DNA of 14,718 bases from Nitrososphaeraceae archaeon. GTDB lineage: Archaea > Thermoproteota > Nitrososphaeria > Nitrososphaerales > Nitrososphaeraceae. The first letter of the stretch is position 1; each line of letters begins with the position of its first letter. Shown in pieces: positions 1 through 6,409 of the stretch. A model generated the notes under the pieces. The model saw only the letters and a list, made by a program, of their open reading frames with translations. It had not been told where the DNA came from and did not search any database. The stretch lies in the NCBI GenBank assembly GCA_025922735.1, contig JAICHI010000011.1, positions 1-14,718 of the forward strand, in the 5' to 3' direction. Made by a program: the position numbers and the translations under genes.

Positions 1-1043
1 AATATTTTTACTGCCTGAGGCGGACAGACATTTTCACATGCCATACAAAATATACAGTCTTTTTCTCTTATCATGAAAGCCTTTTTGTCAGATGCAGGAT
101 GGCCTGGCGTTTCAAGCCATTCGTAGACATTGACAGGGCACGCTTCAATACATGCTCCGTCTGCAACGCAGATGTCAAAGTCTATGCATACTTCTTGACC
201 CCATATGCCCAATTGTCCTGGTGGGTCAATTGGCCCCCATACTTTGATTCCTTGATAGGTTCCAACTACCTGTCTTTTTTCTTTGAACTTGGGGTCAATT
301 GGGCCTTCTGCTGTGCTGTAGCTTGTTCCTGTGCCAGTGAGTGATATCGTGGTTGGGCCGCCGCCTCCTCCTCCTGCCGCTGCTGGTGCTGGTGCTACAG
401 TTGCTGCAGGTGCTGGAATAGTGGCTGCTGGAGAGGTTGCAGCAGCTGCGGCAGTAACAGCTTCGGAACCAGCTGACCTATCTGCTGTGGAGGCGAGGGA
501 AGTTGAACCTCGCGCTTTGGGGTTCTTTGCCAGCGGCGTCATTTCTTCCAGCTTCTTGATAGCAGCTTCAAGCGACAACTTTTCCGCCTTCTGCAAGTGG
601 GCGATGAACTTGTCACCTATCTTCGTATTGCGGATAATAGTGTCAATGACCATCTTGGCATTCTCGTCTGCTTTCCGCCGATAGTTTCTAATCCAGTAGG
701 GGTCTCCAAAATATTCTAGTGGCCTTATCTGGTAAATAAGATCCACGACCTCTCCTGTAACGATTTCAACGGTGATATTCAGATCTGCCGAGAGCTCTTT
801 TCCCGTGACTGGATCAACACCTATCTCTGTCCATTTATAGGTCACATAGATCCTGTCAGCGTGGGTGTCCATCTTGAAGCCAGAGCTTCTAAGATCGTTG
901 AGGATACTTTGTATTTCCGACTTTTGAGTAATCTCAAGAGGGATCCTGTATATGCCCAGTTTGTTGCCGTGCAGTGGATAAACGCCCCTCTTGGCGACTT
1001 CAGATAGCATCGTCCAGACCCTATCCCTCAATAATATAGACAT
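1..1043 (-). CDS. Seven-iron (3Fe-4S/4Fe-4S) ferredoxin fused to an unknown N-terminal domain, 3' end cut by window
   Basis: The minus frame is open from an ATG at 1043 to the window edge, giving 347 visible codons; only a few C-terminal residues should be missing. Residues 1-175 form a domain I do not recognise. Residues 176-230 are a low-complexity Ala/Pro/Ser linker ending in six Gly. Residues 248-347 align without gaps to the Sulfolobus zinc-containing ferredoxin. Cluster I motif is C292-x2-D295-x2-C298-x3-C302-P, with Asp in place of the second Cys, as expected for a [3Fe-4S] cluster. Cluster II is C330-x2-C333-x2-C336-x3-C340-P for [4Fe-4S]. The zinc ligands known from Sulfolobus (His16, His19, His34, Asp76) correspond here to Tyr263, Ile266, Trp281 and Phe323, so zinc binding looks lost. 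There is an extra Cys286. It is probably a soluble electron carrier, for example for 2-oxoacid oxidoreductases; the N-terminal domain may tether it to a partner (inference). Confidence 0.88.
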   Translation of the reverse strand, partial: MSILLRDRVWTMLSEVAKRGVYPLHGNKLGIYRIPLEITQKSEIQSILNDLRSSGFKMDTHADRIYVTYKWTEIGVDPVTGKELSADLNITVEIVTGEVVDLIYQIRPLEYFGDPYWIRNYRRKADENAKMVIDTIIRNTKIGDKFIAHLQKAEKLSLEAAIKKLEEMTPLAKNPKARGSTSLASTADRSAGSEAVTAAAAATSPAATIPAPAATVAPAPAAAGGGGGGPTTISLTGTGTSYSTAEGPIDPKFKEKRQVVGTYQGIKVWGPIDPPGQLGIWGQEVCIDFDICVADGACIEACPVNVYEWLETPGHPASDKKAFMIREKDCIFCMACENVCPPQAVKI

Positions 1044-1093
1044 GATGTCTGGAATTATCTAAAATTTATTTCTCCTAAAAGCATTTCGATCTA

Positions 1094-1402
1094 TCATTCA
1101 TCATCCGGACATGTCATTTCCCTTATTTTCTTGTACCGCAATTCCATTTCTTCTCCAATCTTTATGACATGATCTAATCTATATTTTGACTTCGGGAAAT
1201 ACCACCTGATCCCAACTTTGTGGCCTATGCCGTTCAAGTCATATATCATGCCCTTGTCTGCTTGTACGCTAAGCTTCTCGTCAAAGACATTCTCTCGTAC
1301 CTCCAGACCGCGCTTTGTCTTGTCTTCAAGTACAAAGTTGAGATCATTATCATAAATGAAGTAGAAATGGCCCTTCTTGATCAGGTTTCCTTGCTGTTGC
1401 AT
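1094..1402 (-). CDS. Small conserved-looking protein of unknown function (102 aa)
   Basis: I do not recognise this protein. It begins at an ATG 24 bases after the rhodanese stop on the same strand and is probably cotranscribed, although an AAATAAG stretch about 25 nt before the start could act as its own TATA box. It has no predicted membrane segment or signal peptide. The composition is rich in Lys, Asp, Glu and aromatic residues with alternating hydrophobic positions, suggesting a small beta-rich soluble domain. It has a single Cys near the C-terminus (residues TCPDDE), so a metal site is unlikely. An overlapping plus-strand frame of similar length is judged a shadow because this frame has operon-like placement and ordinary composition. 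The position between a rhodanese and a ferredoxin gene hints at sulfur or redox chemistry, but nothing in the sequence proves this. Confidence 0.65.
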   Translation of the reverse strand: MQQQGNLIKKGHFYFIYDNDLNFVLEDKTKRGLEVRENVFDEKLSVQADKGMIYDLNGIGHKVGIRWYFPKSKYRLDHVIKIGEEMELRYKKIREMTCPDDE

Positions 1403-1426
1403 CTAAGACACAAGGGAGAGAAGGAC

Positions 1427-2284
1427 TTATTTCTCTATCGGATTTCCGATCATGTTGCCCCATTCTGTCCACGAGCCATCATAGTTACGAACAGATGGGT
1501 AGCCAAGCAGGTATTTGAGTACGAACCAGCTATGTGATGAGCGTTCTCCGATTCTGCAGTAGCAGATGACATGCTTATCCGACGTAACGCCCTTACCTTC
1601 ATAGAGCGCCTCTAGCTCTTCTCGACTCTTGAAAGTGCCATCTGTTTCCCTGACCGCTTGGGCCCAAGGTATACTCTTAGCACCCGGTATATGGCCACCT
1701 CGCTGAGCATGCTCAGTCGGGTACTCTGGGGGAGCGGTGATTTCACCGGAAAACTCTTTTGGCGAGCGTACATCTACAAGCACCGTCTGCTCTGCTTTTT
1801 CGATCGCCCTTCTTATATCAGGCATGTAGGCCCGTATGCCTTCTTCTGGTGGTTTTGCAACGTATCTTGTAGGCGAAGGCAATGGATCATCCTTGGAGTA
1901 CTCGCGCCTTTCAAGCTCCCATTTTTTTCGGCCACCATTCATTATCTTAATTTTCTTGTGGCCATAGTACTGGAAGACCCAGAATGCAAAAGCGGCAAAC
2001 CAATTATTAAAATCGCCATACAAAATGAGCTCCGTGTCAGATGTCGCGCCGACCCTACTCATAAGGGCCTCGAACTGCTGCTTGTCAATGACATCGCGCC
2101 TGATAGGATCGTTAATGTCGCGCTTCCACCATACAAGCTGTGCGCCAGGGACGTGCCCCTCCTTGTATGCACTTTCAGGATCATAGTCGACTTCCAAAAC
2201 CTTGATGTTTGGGTTATTTAGGTTGTTCGCAACCCATTCGGTCTCACATAGAACTTCGGGATAAGCATATCCACTCATCGTCAT
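1427..2284 (-). CDS. Thiosulfate sulfurtransferase (tandem rhodanese domains)
   Basis: This is a two-domain rhodanese that moves sulfane sulfur from thiosulfate (or a similar donor) to cyanide or a thiol acceptor through a cysteine persulfide. Counting from an upstream TTG at 2302, the first rhodanese domain spans about residues 13-135 and has Asp (YGDFNN) where a catalytic Cys would sit, so it is inactive as usual for this family. The second domain (about 155-287) carries the active-site loop CRIGER, with catalytic Cys249. The stretches after the loop (SSHSWFVL, RNYDGSWTEWGN) closely resemble actinobacterial CysA-type sulfurtransferases. I chose the ATG at 2284 over the TTG because a TTATAA box at 2310-2315 places transcription start close to it; the ATG at 2278 is also possible and gives the family-like N-terminus MSGYAYPEV. 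It is divergent from the NAD kinase gene. Confidence 0.92.
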   Translation of the reverse strand: MTMSGYAYPEVLCETEWVANNLNNPNIKVLEVDYDPESAYKEGHVPGAQLVWWKRDINDPIRRDVIDKQQFEALMSRVGATSDTELILYGDFNNWFAAFAFWVFQYYGHKKIKIMNGGRKKWELERREYSKDDPLPSPTRYVAKPPEEGIRAYMPDIRRAIEKAEQTVLVDVRSPKEFSGEITAPPEYPTEHAQRGGHIPGAKSIPWAQAVRETDGTFKSREELEALYEGKGVTSDKHVICYCRIGERSSHSWFVLKYLLGYPSVRNYDGSWTEWGNMIGNPIEK

Positions 2285-2308
2285 AAAGATGGTTACTTTC
2301 AACTGCTA

Positions 2309-2317
2309 CTTATAATT
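2309..2317 (-). promoter_or_regulatory. TATA box of the rhodanese gene
   Basis: On the minus strand the sequence reads AATTATAAG, centred 28 nt before the ATG at 2284. This is the archaeal TATA-box distance for a leaderless or nearly leaderless transcript. Confidence 0.55.
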
Positions 2318-2334
2318 TTTCTTAGAGGTAAAGG

Positions 2335-2343
2335 CATTTAAGA
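2335..2343 (+). promoter_or_regulatory. TATA-like box of the NAD kinase gene
   Basis: CATTTAAGA is centred near 2339. Transcription would start near 2364-2366, which falls after the ATG at 2358 but just before the ATG at 2373. This decides the start chosen for the NAD kinase. Confidence 0.45.
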
Positions 2344-2372
2344 ACTCGTCAGCTGCTATGCAGTGCGGTGAC

Positions 2373-3206
2373 ATGACACCGAACATTCGCAACGTGGTGA
2401 TAATCACAAAGTTAGGGAGTAGTGAAGCCGACAGTGCAGCTGTAAAGGTCGCAGCTCTGCTCACTAGAAGGAAAATTAACGTCAATTCTGTCCTTCCCTC
2501 TATAACTAATGATGCAACGCCAATCAGGCCTGATGAATTGAAGGGCATTAAGCTTGACCTTGTCTTTGCAATAGGTGGAGATGGCACTACCTTGCGAGCC
2601 TTTCGAACAATACCGGGAAAGGTGCCACTCTTTAGCATAAATAGCGGAGGTCATCGCGGCATCCTGTCTGAAATCGACACACAATCAATAGAGGAATCAG
2701 TCAAGACAATACTTGCAGGCAAGTATTTTTATGATTCTCGTATAAGGATCCAGGCTTCTATCAACGGCAAGCTTTTTCCCCCTGTCCTAAATGACATACT
2801 CATTACAAGAGTGAACCTCACAAGAACTCCTCTATTATCCATTATGTTGATGGGTGACGAAATAAAGCAGAGGATGGATGGCATTGTAGTCTCTACGCCC
2901 ACGGGCTCAACGGGTCATTCATTTTCGGTTGGTGGCCCTGTCTTGCATGAAGGCATGAGCTGCCTGAGTCTGACTCCGATTGCATCTGTCAACAGGATGC
3001 CACAGATAGTGATCCCGCCGGAAGAAATCCTTATACGGAGTACTCACGAGTCTCACATGATACTTGACGGCCAAGAAACGTTCAAAATTCATGCGGATGA
3101 GCCCATCAATATTTTGCGTTGTTCTTATGACGCCATATTCTTACGGCTTCAGAAAAAAGGAATGAGGCAGTTGGCAAAGCTTGGATTCTCAAGAGTCGGC
3201 TTTTAG
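2373..3206 (+). CDS. nadK: NAD kinase (ATP/poly-P NAD+ 2'-kinase)
   Basis: It phosphorylates NAD+ to NADP+ in the cytoplasm and is the sole known route to NADP. Numbered from the ATG at 2358, the nucleotide-binding motif GGDGTTLRAFR lies at residues 73-83, the glycine-rich NSGGHRGILSEI at 95-106, an ND pair in place of the usual NE at 145-146, and the signature DGIVVSTPTGSTGHSFSVGG at 174-193. In that signature His occupies the position that is usually Tyr (GSTAYS in most relatives). Length of 277-282 aa is normal for the family. I prefer the ATG at 2373 because the TATA-like box would place the transcript start after 2358. The 3' end overlaps the Nob1 gene by 26 bases, so the two are likely translated from one message. 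Confidence 0.93.
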   Translation: MTPNIRNVVIITKLGSSEADSAAVKVAALLTRRKINVNSVLPSITNDATPIRPDELKGIKLDLVFAIGGDGTTLRAFRTIPGKVPLFSINSGGHRGILSEIDTQSIEESVKTILAGKYFYDSRIRIQASINGKLFPPVLNDILITRVNLTRTPLLSIMLMGDEIKQRMDGIVVSTPTGSTGHSFSVGGPVLHEGMSCLSLTPIASVNRMPQIVIPPEEILIRSTHESHMILDGQETFKIHADEPINILRCSYDAIFLRLQKKGMRQLAKLGFSRVGF

Positions 3207-3684
3207 ATATGCTCTTGACGCAGGTGCATTTTACACCGGCTTAATATTTCTGTCATCAACATACCGGTACTACACTACACAGGCCGTTTTTGATGAAGTA
3301 AAGCATATCAAAAGGTCGCATGGGGCGATAGAAGCGTTGATTGAATCAAATACCTTGCAAATTCTAAATTCAGGCAGAAATAGCATTGAAAAAGTTGTTG
3401 CAGCAGCAAGGAGGACGGGAGACTATGCAAAACTTTCAGACGCAGACATTTCAATAATTGCCCTTGCGCTGCAGCTGGAAATTGTGTTGGTAACTAATGA
3501 CTACGCAGTTGCAAATGTTGCAACCACTTTGAAGATCCCTGTTAAGTCTGTGGCCGGCAAAGGTATCACACATACAAGAAGATGGATTGCCTACTGCAGT
3601 GCATGTGGCAAGGCGTTTGGACCCAATGCAAAAGAGTGCAGACTGTGTGGCAATAGGTTAAGGAGAAAATACAAACTTATCTGA
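3181..3684 (+). CDS. nob1: Nob1-like endonuclease (PIN domain plus zinc ribbon)
   Basis: Archaeal Nob1 cuts the 3' end of pre-16S rRNA during small-subunit maturation. The PIN domain fills residues 1-128, with candidate metal-binding acids D13 (ALDAGAFYTG), E39 (FDEV), D87/D89 (LSDADIS) and D107 (VTNDYAV). A zinc ribbon follows with C139-x2-C142 and C153-x2-C156, then a basic tail (RLRRKYKLI). Total length of 167 aa fits archaeal Nob1. The start is TTG at 3181: a stop lies in frame at 3163 and no ATG or GTG occurs before the conserved PIN strand, so TTG is the only credible choice. The first 26 bases lie inside the 3' end of the NAD kinase gene in another frame, implying translational coupling. 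Other PIN proteins with a ribbon are possible, but the order and size favour Nob1. Confidence 0.88.
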   Translation: MDSQESAFRYALDAGAFYTGLIFLSSTYRYYTTQAVFDEVKHIKRSHGAIEALIESNTLQILNSGRNSIEKVVAAARRTGDYAKLSDADISIIALALQLEIVLVTNDYAVANVATTLKIPVKSVAGKGITHTRRWIAYCSACGKAFGPNAKECRLCGNRLRRKYKLI

Positions 3685-3699
3685 ACGATTTGCGCCATC

Positions 3700-3716
3700 T
3701 TTTTAGGTATCTTTTG
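3700..3716 (+). terminator. T-rich terminator after Nob1
   Basis: Two T-runs (T5 at 3700-3704, T4 at 3712-3715) follow the Nob1 stop by 16-31 bases in the short convergent gap before the XPF gene. Archaeal terminators are typically T-runs without an obligatory hairpin. Confidence 0.4.
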
Positions 3717-3742
3717 TATGCTTGAGATTTTGGATTGAGGTT

Positions 3743-4471
3743 TTATTCGTCTTGATCGTCAAAGAGGGTCCTCTGCATTACTTGTTTGACATTATTGGAT
3801 GTATTGAGGACCTTACGCACTCGCTCAGCCCTTGTAAGACCGAAGCCTGGTATGGTGGCAAGCTCTGCTGCAGAGGCGTTAAGTGCCCTAATCGGAGTAT
3901 GGAATTTCTTGAGCATGCGGGCAGCAAGTTTTTCTCCTACTCCTGGTAAAGACGCAAGCACGGAAAGTTGCTGTATATTAATCGGATTTTCCTTCTTGAT
4001 TTTTCTCAATAGTGGACCGGTGGCCTTGCCTTCTCGTAGGCTTCTGTTGACTAATGTAACTAGCAACTGCGCCGTCTGTTCTGCAGAAGGCGTATGGATA
4101 GTTGGGATTCTGAACTCCATTGCAATTGTTATGAGCGCATCGTAAGCAATTGGCATCCGCTCTGCATGCAGCTTGACATCAATGTCTTCCATGTCTTCAG
4201 AAGATTCAGCAAGCTCGGCAATGTTGCCTTGCACCACCAATAGTGGTTTTTGATAGTACTTCACTAGATCTGAGCACTGTACAAAGAGCCGACCATCGTA
4301 GATTGAGCTTATCAAGTCACGCACAGTTTTCCGCTCTACCGCTGTCTCAGATGAAACGACATAATCCCCTACTTTTAATTGTGTAAAGTCAATGACGGCG
4401 CCTGCATTTTTCAGTAGCTCAGGTATATTGCTGTTCCTTTCCCTCTCATCAACTACAATTCTAACAGGCAC
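3743..4471 (-). CDS. XPF/ERCC4-type structure-specific endonuclease with tandem HhH
   Basis: This short archaeal XPF, without the helicase part found in euryarchaeal Hef, cuts branched DNA such as 3' flaps and forks in repair and replication restart. The ERCC4 nuclease fold covers residues 1-140: D8/E10 in the first strand segment (VVDERER), D36 in KVGDY, and the catalytic ERKTVRD motif with E46, R47, K48 and D52. Two helix-hairpin-helix motifs follow, with LPGVG at 175-179 and IPGFG at 207-211, for DNA binding. The C-terminus QRTLFDD resembles a partial PCNA-interacting motif; crenarchaeal XPF needs PCNA, but the second aromatic is missing here. Start is GTG at 4471: a stop lies in frame upstream at about 4487-4489, and a TTATAG box sits 27 nt before, suggesting a leaderless transcript. 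It converges on Nob1. Confidence 0.92.
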   Translation of the reverse strand: MPVRIVVDERERNSNIPELLKNAGAVIDFTQLKVGDYVVSSETAVERKTVRDLISSIYDGRLFVQCSDLVKYYQKPLLVVQGNIAELAESSEDMEDIDVKLHAERMPIAYDALITIAMEFRIPTIHTPSAEQTAQLLVTLVNRSLREGKATGPLLRKIKKENPINIQQLSVLASLPGVGEKLAARMLKKFHTPIRALNASAAELATIPGFGLTRAERVRKVLNTSNNVKQVMQRTLFDDQDE

Positions 4472-4495
4472 ATGACATTCTCTGTTTTACGCCCT

Positions 4496-4501
4496 CTATA
4501 A
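4496..4501 (-). promoter_or_regulatory. TATA box of the XPF-type nuclease gene
   Basis: TTATAG on the minus strand is centred about 27 nt before the GTG start at 4471, supporting both this start and leaderless transcription. Confidence 0.5.
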
Positions 4502-4542
4502 CTATATTTCATAATGTATACATATCGATTGCAACAATATGT

Positions 4543-4548
4543 AAAAAA
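4543..4548 (-). terminator. T6 run downstream of the exosome operon
   Basis: Six T on the minus strand lie about 140 bases after the prefoldin stop and before the XPF promoter. This is the only clear T-run in the gap and is a plausible archaeal termination site for the operon. Confidence 0.4.
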
Positions 4549-4596
4549 GAGTCTGCATTGGTTATTCGCTTACGTCTCCAGCTTCTGGCTATTTCT

Positions 4597-4659
4597 AAAA
4601 TGAATCCTCGTGTAAGTGCTCTGTCATATAAGAAAATAGGCTGTTGAGGATTCTATTTT
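4597..4659 (-). repeat. Long inverted repeat in the 3' flank of the exosome operon
   Basis: Arms AAAATGAATCCTC (4597-4609) and GAGGATTCTATTTT (4646-4659) are complementary over 13 pairs with one extra base in the second arm. They enclose a 36-nt loop. The element starts 27 bases after the prefoldin beta stop, so it would sit in the 3' untranslated part of the exosome operon message. It could be a 3'-end stabilising hairpin, part of a termination signal, or a small RNA. No coding frame of note lies inside it. Confidence 0.5.
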
Positions 4660-4685
4660 GCGAGGTGCAGTTATAATCGGTACTA

Positions 4686-5096
4686 CTACCCCATAGGTCT
4701 TGTGCCAGCACTGCCTGTTGATCCAGCCGATGAAGAGCCCCCAGCCTGCATACCGCGGATCATTTCGTTTATCTTGTTTTCAACTTCCTTTAGATTTTCT
4801 TTCACTCTTGCCTCCTGCTTGCCAAGAACCATAGTACGCGTATTTGACAGTTCTTTCTTTTCCTCCAGCTCCTTGAGGACATCTTCCTTCTTGGCCTTGA
4901 TCAGTACAGAACCCGCGTTCTTGTAGATTGCATCATCAGGGCTCGCCTTTTTCAATTCCTGAAGCGCCCTATCCGTCTCTGCCATTTCAACCTCCAGCTG
5001 TTGTTTTTGCATCATGATTGCTTGCAGGTTCTGTTGGAGCTGCTGTAATCGGGACACCTGTTCTCTTACCCATGGTGGAAGTTCCTGTTCACTCAT
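4686..5096 (-). CDS. pfdB: Prefoldin beta subunit
   Basis: Prefoldin is an alpha2-beta4 jellyfish-shaped cochaperone that hands unfolded proteins to the thermosome. This 136-residue protein shows the beta layout: a first coiled-coil helix (about residues 12-52, rich in Gln, Leu and Glu), a central beta-hairpin linker (DAIYKNAGSVLIKAKKEDVLKEL, about 55-78) and a second long helix (about 78-116). The YKNAGSVLIK stretch is typical of prefoldin beta. A flexible Gly/Ser/Ala tail (about 117-136) is slightly longer than in many homologues. It is the last gene of the exosome operon, 36 bases after Pcc1. A TATATG-type box 32 nt before the ATG suggests an additional promoter so that prefoldin can be expressed apart from the exosome. 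Confidence 0.93.
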   Translation of the reverse strand: MSEQELPPWVREQVSRLQQLQQNLQAIMMQKQQLEVEMAETDRALQELKKASPDDAIYKNAGSVLIKAKKEDVLKELEEKKELSNTRTMVLGKQEARVKENLKEVENKINEMIRGMQAGGSSSAGSTGSAGTRPMG

Positions 5097-5123
5097 AAGC
5101 TGCGGAGCTAATTAGATCAGCAG

Positions 5124-5134
5124 CATATAAAATC
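5124..5134 (-). promoter_or_regulatory. Possible internal promoter for prefoldin beta
   Basis: GATTTTATATG on the minus strand lies in the 36-base gap between Pcc1 and prefoldin, about 32 nt before the prefoldin ATG. It is the only sizeable spacer between Rrp4 and the operon end. Confidence 0.4.
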
Positions 5135-5387
5135 ATAGCGTTAGGCACTTATAAGATGCATCTGCCAACCTCAAGTAAGAATTTATACTTGCACGCAAAG
5201 ATGCAATATCTCTAGTCTCAATTTTGAAAATAACTTCCGAGTTTTTTAGAGAGATTTCTGCTCTGCAGCCAGTTGATGGCATGAGCGGGAGGTCCGGAGC
5301 AAGCGCGTGGCAAATGCCAGCTGCTACACGCTTGGAAGTCGTGGTTACCTTTATTCTAGCTTTGTAGCTTTTCAAGTTCAATGTCAT
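5133..5387 (-). CDS. pcc1: KEOPS complex subunit Pcc1
   Basis: Pcc1 is the small dimerising subunit of KEOPS, which with Kae1, Bud32 and Cgi121 makes N6-threonylcarbamoyladenosine (t6A37) in tRNA. From the ATG at 5387 the protein has 84 residues, the usual Pcc1 size. It begins with a beta strand (LKSYKARIKVTTTS) and ends with the family-typical helix ASLRASINSYLRLADASY. The reading frame is open farther upstream, to a start at 5516, but that part lies inside the eL43 gene in another frame and has no Pcc1 character, so I reject the longer start. Even so the gene overlaps the eL43 3' end by 32 bases, so translation is probably coupled. Many archaea have rpoP near this point; there is no room for it here. 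Confidence 0.85.
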   Translation of the reverse strand: MTLNLKSYKARIKVTTTSKRVAAGICHALAPDLPLMPSTGCRAEISLKNSEVIFKIETRDIASLRASINSYLRLADASYKCLTL

Positions 5388-5592
5388 AAGCCCCTGACGC
5401 GATCTTGCAGTTGCACTTAGGGCAGTGCCATATCCCTGCTGCCAGGCGGCCGAACCTAATCGAGCCACACGACGGACACCTCCGCTTCTTGTGAAGCGTG
5501 CGATGGACCTTTCCATAACGTTTTCTTACGGTGGCACCAAACTTGACTCCCAATCCGCTGAGGGCTGTCGAGCCTTTCTTCCTCTTAGCCAT
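5356..5592 (-). CDS. rpl37ae: Ribosomal protein eL43 (L37Ae)
   Basis: This is a small zinc-ribbon protein of the large ribosomal subunit, close to the E-site side. The 78 residues start MAKRKKGSTALSGLGVKFG, match the family in length, and carry the zinc ribbon C39-P-S-C42 and C57-P-K-C60, plus a further Cys62. Basic residues dominate the first 38 positions as expected for rRNA binding. The start overlaps the Rrp42 3' end by 8 bases. Presence of an LSU protein inside the exosome operon is a conserved archaeal arrangement. Confidence 0.95.
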   Translation of the reverse strand: MAKRKKGSTALSGLGVKFGATVRKRYGKVHRTLHKKRRCPSCGSIRFGRLAAGIWHCPKCNCKIASGAYDIELEKLQS

Positions 5593-6409
5593 TGTTTACT
5601 TCCAACCCCTTCAATTTTGCCCGTACGTCCTTTCCTTTAATCGTTGCTGCTTCTGCTGCTTTCTTGATCTGATCCGGGGTAAATGAGCCCGTGTACCCTT
5701 TCTGAGTTGCACAAAAGCCTTCTTCTGTAGTGGTTATGGTTATTCTGGAGTCCATACAGGCTTCTTCTTCTGCACTCGGATCTATCAATACATAATCACC
5801 AATTCTTGCGGCGGTAATTGAAACTGGCATGCTCGTCACAGGCATTGGTTGTGTGTTGCCACTATCTGCTACTTTTTCATCCTGCATTTCAAATACTGGC
5901 AGCTTCGAGGTAAGTAATGCTGCAACAGTGGCATATGATGTTGCATCAAATAGGTTGCCGTCAGCATTGAGCACACTGCAATCCACAAATATTGTATATA
6001 CTATTTTGCCAGGCACGAGCACAAGCTTTTCAAGATCAATCATCTCAGATTCTCTGACGCCTCTGTCGACCACCCTTGCCAGCTCAACTACCTCCTCGTC
6101 TGGTGGACCCGGCTCAATGTATGGCGATGCCGTCGGCAGCACTTCTGCCGAAACGATTAACGCACCCTTGTTCTCAAGACCTTCAAAAGGCTCGCCTGTA
6201 TCTACCTTGACGCCTGCAATTACTTCAGTGTCACCAAGCTTCACTCTTGCAGAGCCATTTGCCTTCTTAATAACATCTGTCTCAATTACGAGAGGTCTGG
6301 TTTCGCTGAAGTCTCTGCCATCAAGTCGCTTCCCCCTTGATAAGGCATCCCACATCTGCTGTTTGCGAAGGTGCTCAACGATTATAGTTGATCTCTTAGA
6401 TGAGCTCAT
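5585..6409 (-). CDS. rrp42: Exosome subunit Rrp42 (RNase PH-like, non-catalytic)
   Basis: Rrp42 pairs with Rrp41 to form the hexameric RNase PH ring of the archaeal exosome, which degrades and tails RNA 3' to 5'. The 274 residues include the RLDGRDFSETRP start of the RNase PH fold (28-39), the ANGSARVKLGDTEVIAGVK strands, DRGVRESEMIDLEKLVLVPGK, and a second domain with NLFDATSYATVAALL. The catalytic Asp motif of Rrp41 (DMPVA) is absent, which is normal for Rrp42; it contributes RNA- and phosphate-side residues instead. A strong Shine-Dalgarno GGAGG (minus strand, 6418-6422) sits 8 nt before the ATG. The start overlaps the Rrp41 stop by 4 bases (ATGA type). Confidence 0.96.
   Translation of the reverse strand: MSSSKRSTIIVEHLRKQQMWDALSRGKRLDGRDFSETRPLVIETDVIKKANGSARVKLGDTEVIAGVKVDTGEPFEGLENKGALIVSAEVLPTASPYIEPGPPDEEVVELARVVDRGVRESEMIDLEKLVLVPGKIVYTIFVDCSVLNADGNLFDATSYATVAALLTSKLPVFEMQDEKVADSGNTQPMPVTSMPVSITAARIGDYVLIDPSAEEEACMDSRITITTTEEGFCATQKGYTGSFTPDQIKKAAEAATIKGKDVRAKLKGLEVNNG

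Noticed and set aside
331..684. Plus-strand Ala/Pro-rich frame of 117 codons
   Set aside because: It is antisense to the linker of the ferredoxin fusion, and its low-complexity composition comes from the repeat-like linker codons.
1658..2221. Plus-strand frame of 187 codons
   Set aside because: It is antisense to the rhodanese gene, which has clear catalytic motifs.
5388..5516. N-terminal extension of Pcc1 by 43 residues
   Set aside because: It lies inside the eL43 gene in another frame, is Arg/Ala-rich as expected of an antiframe, and Pcc1 proteins are about 80-90 residues long.
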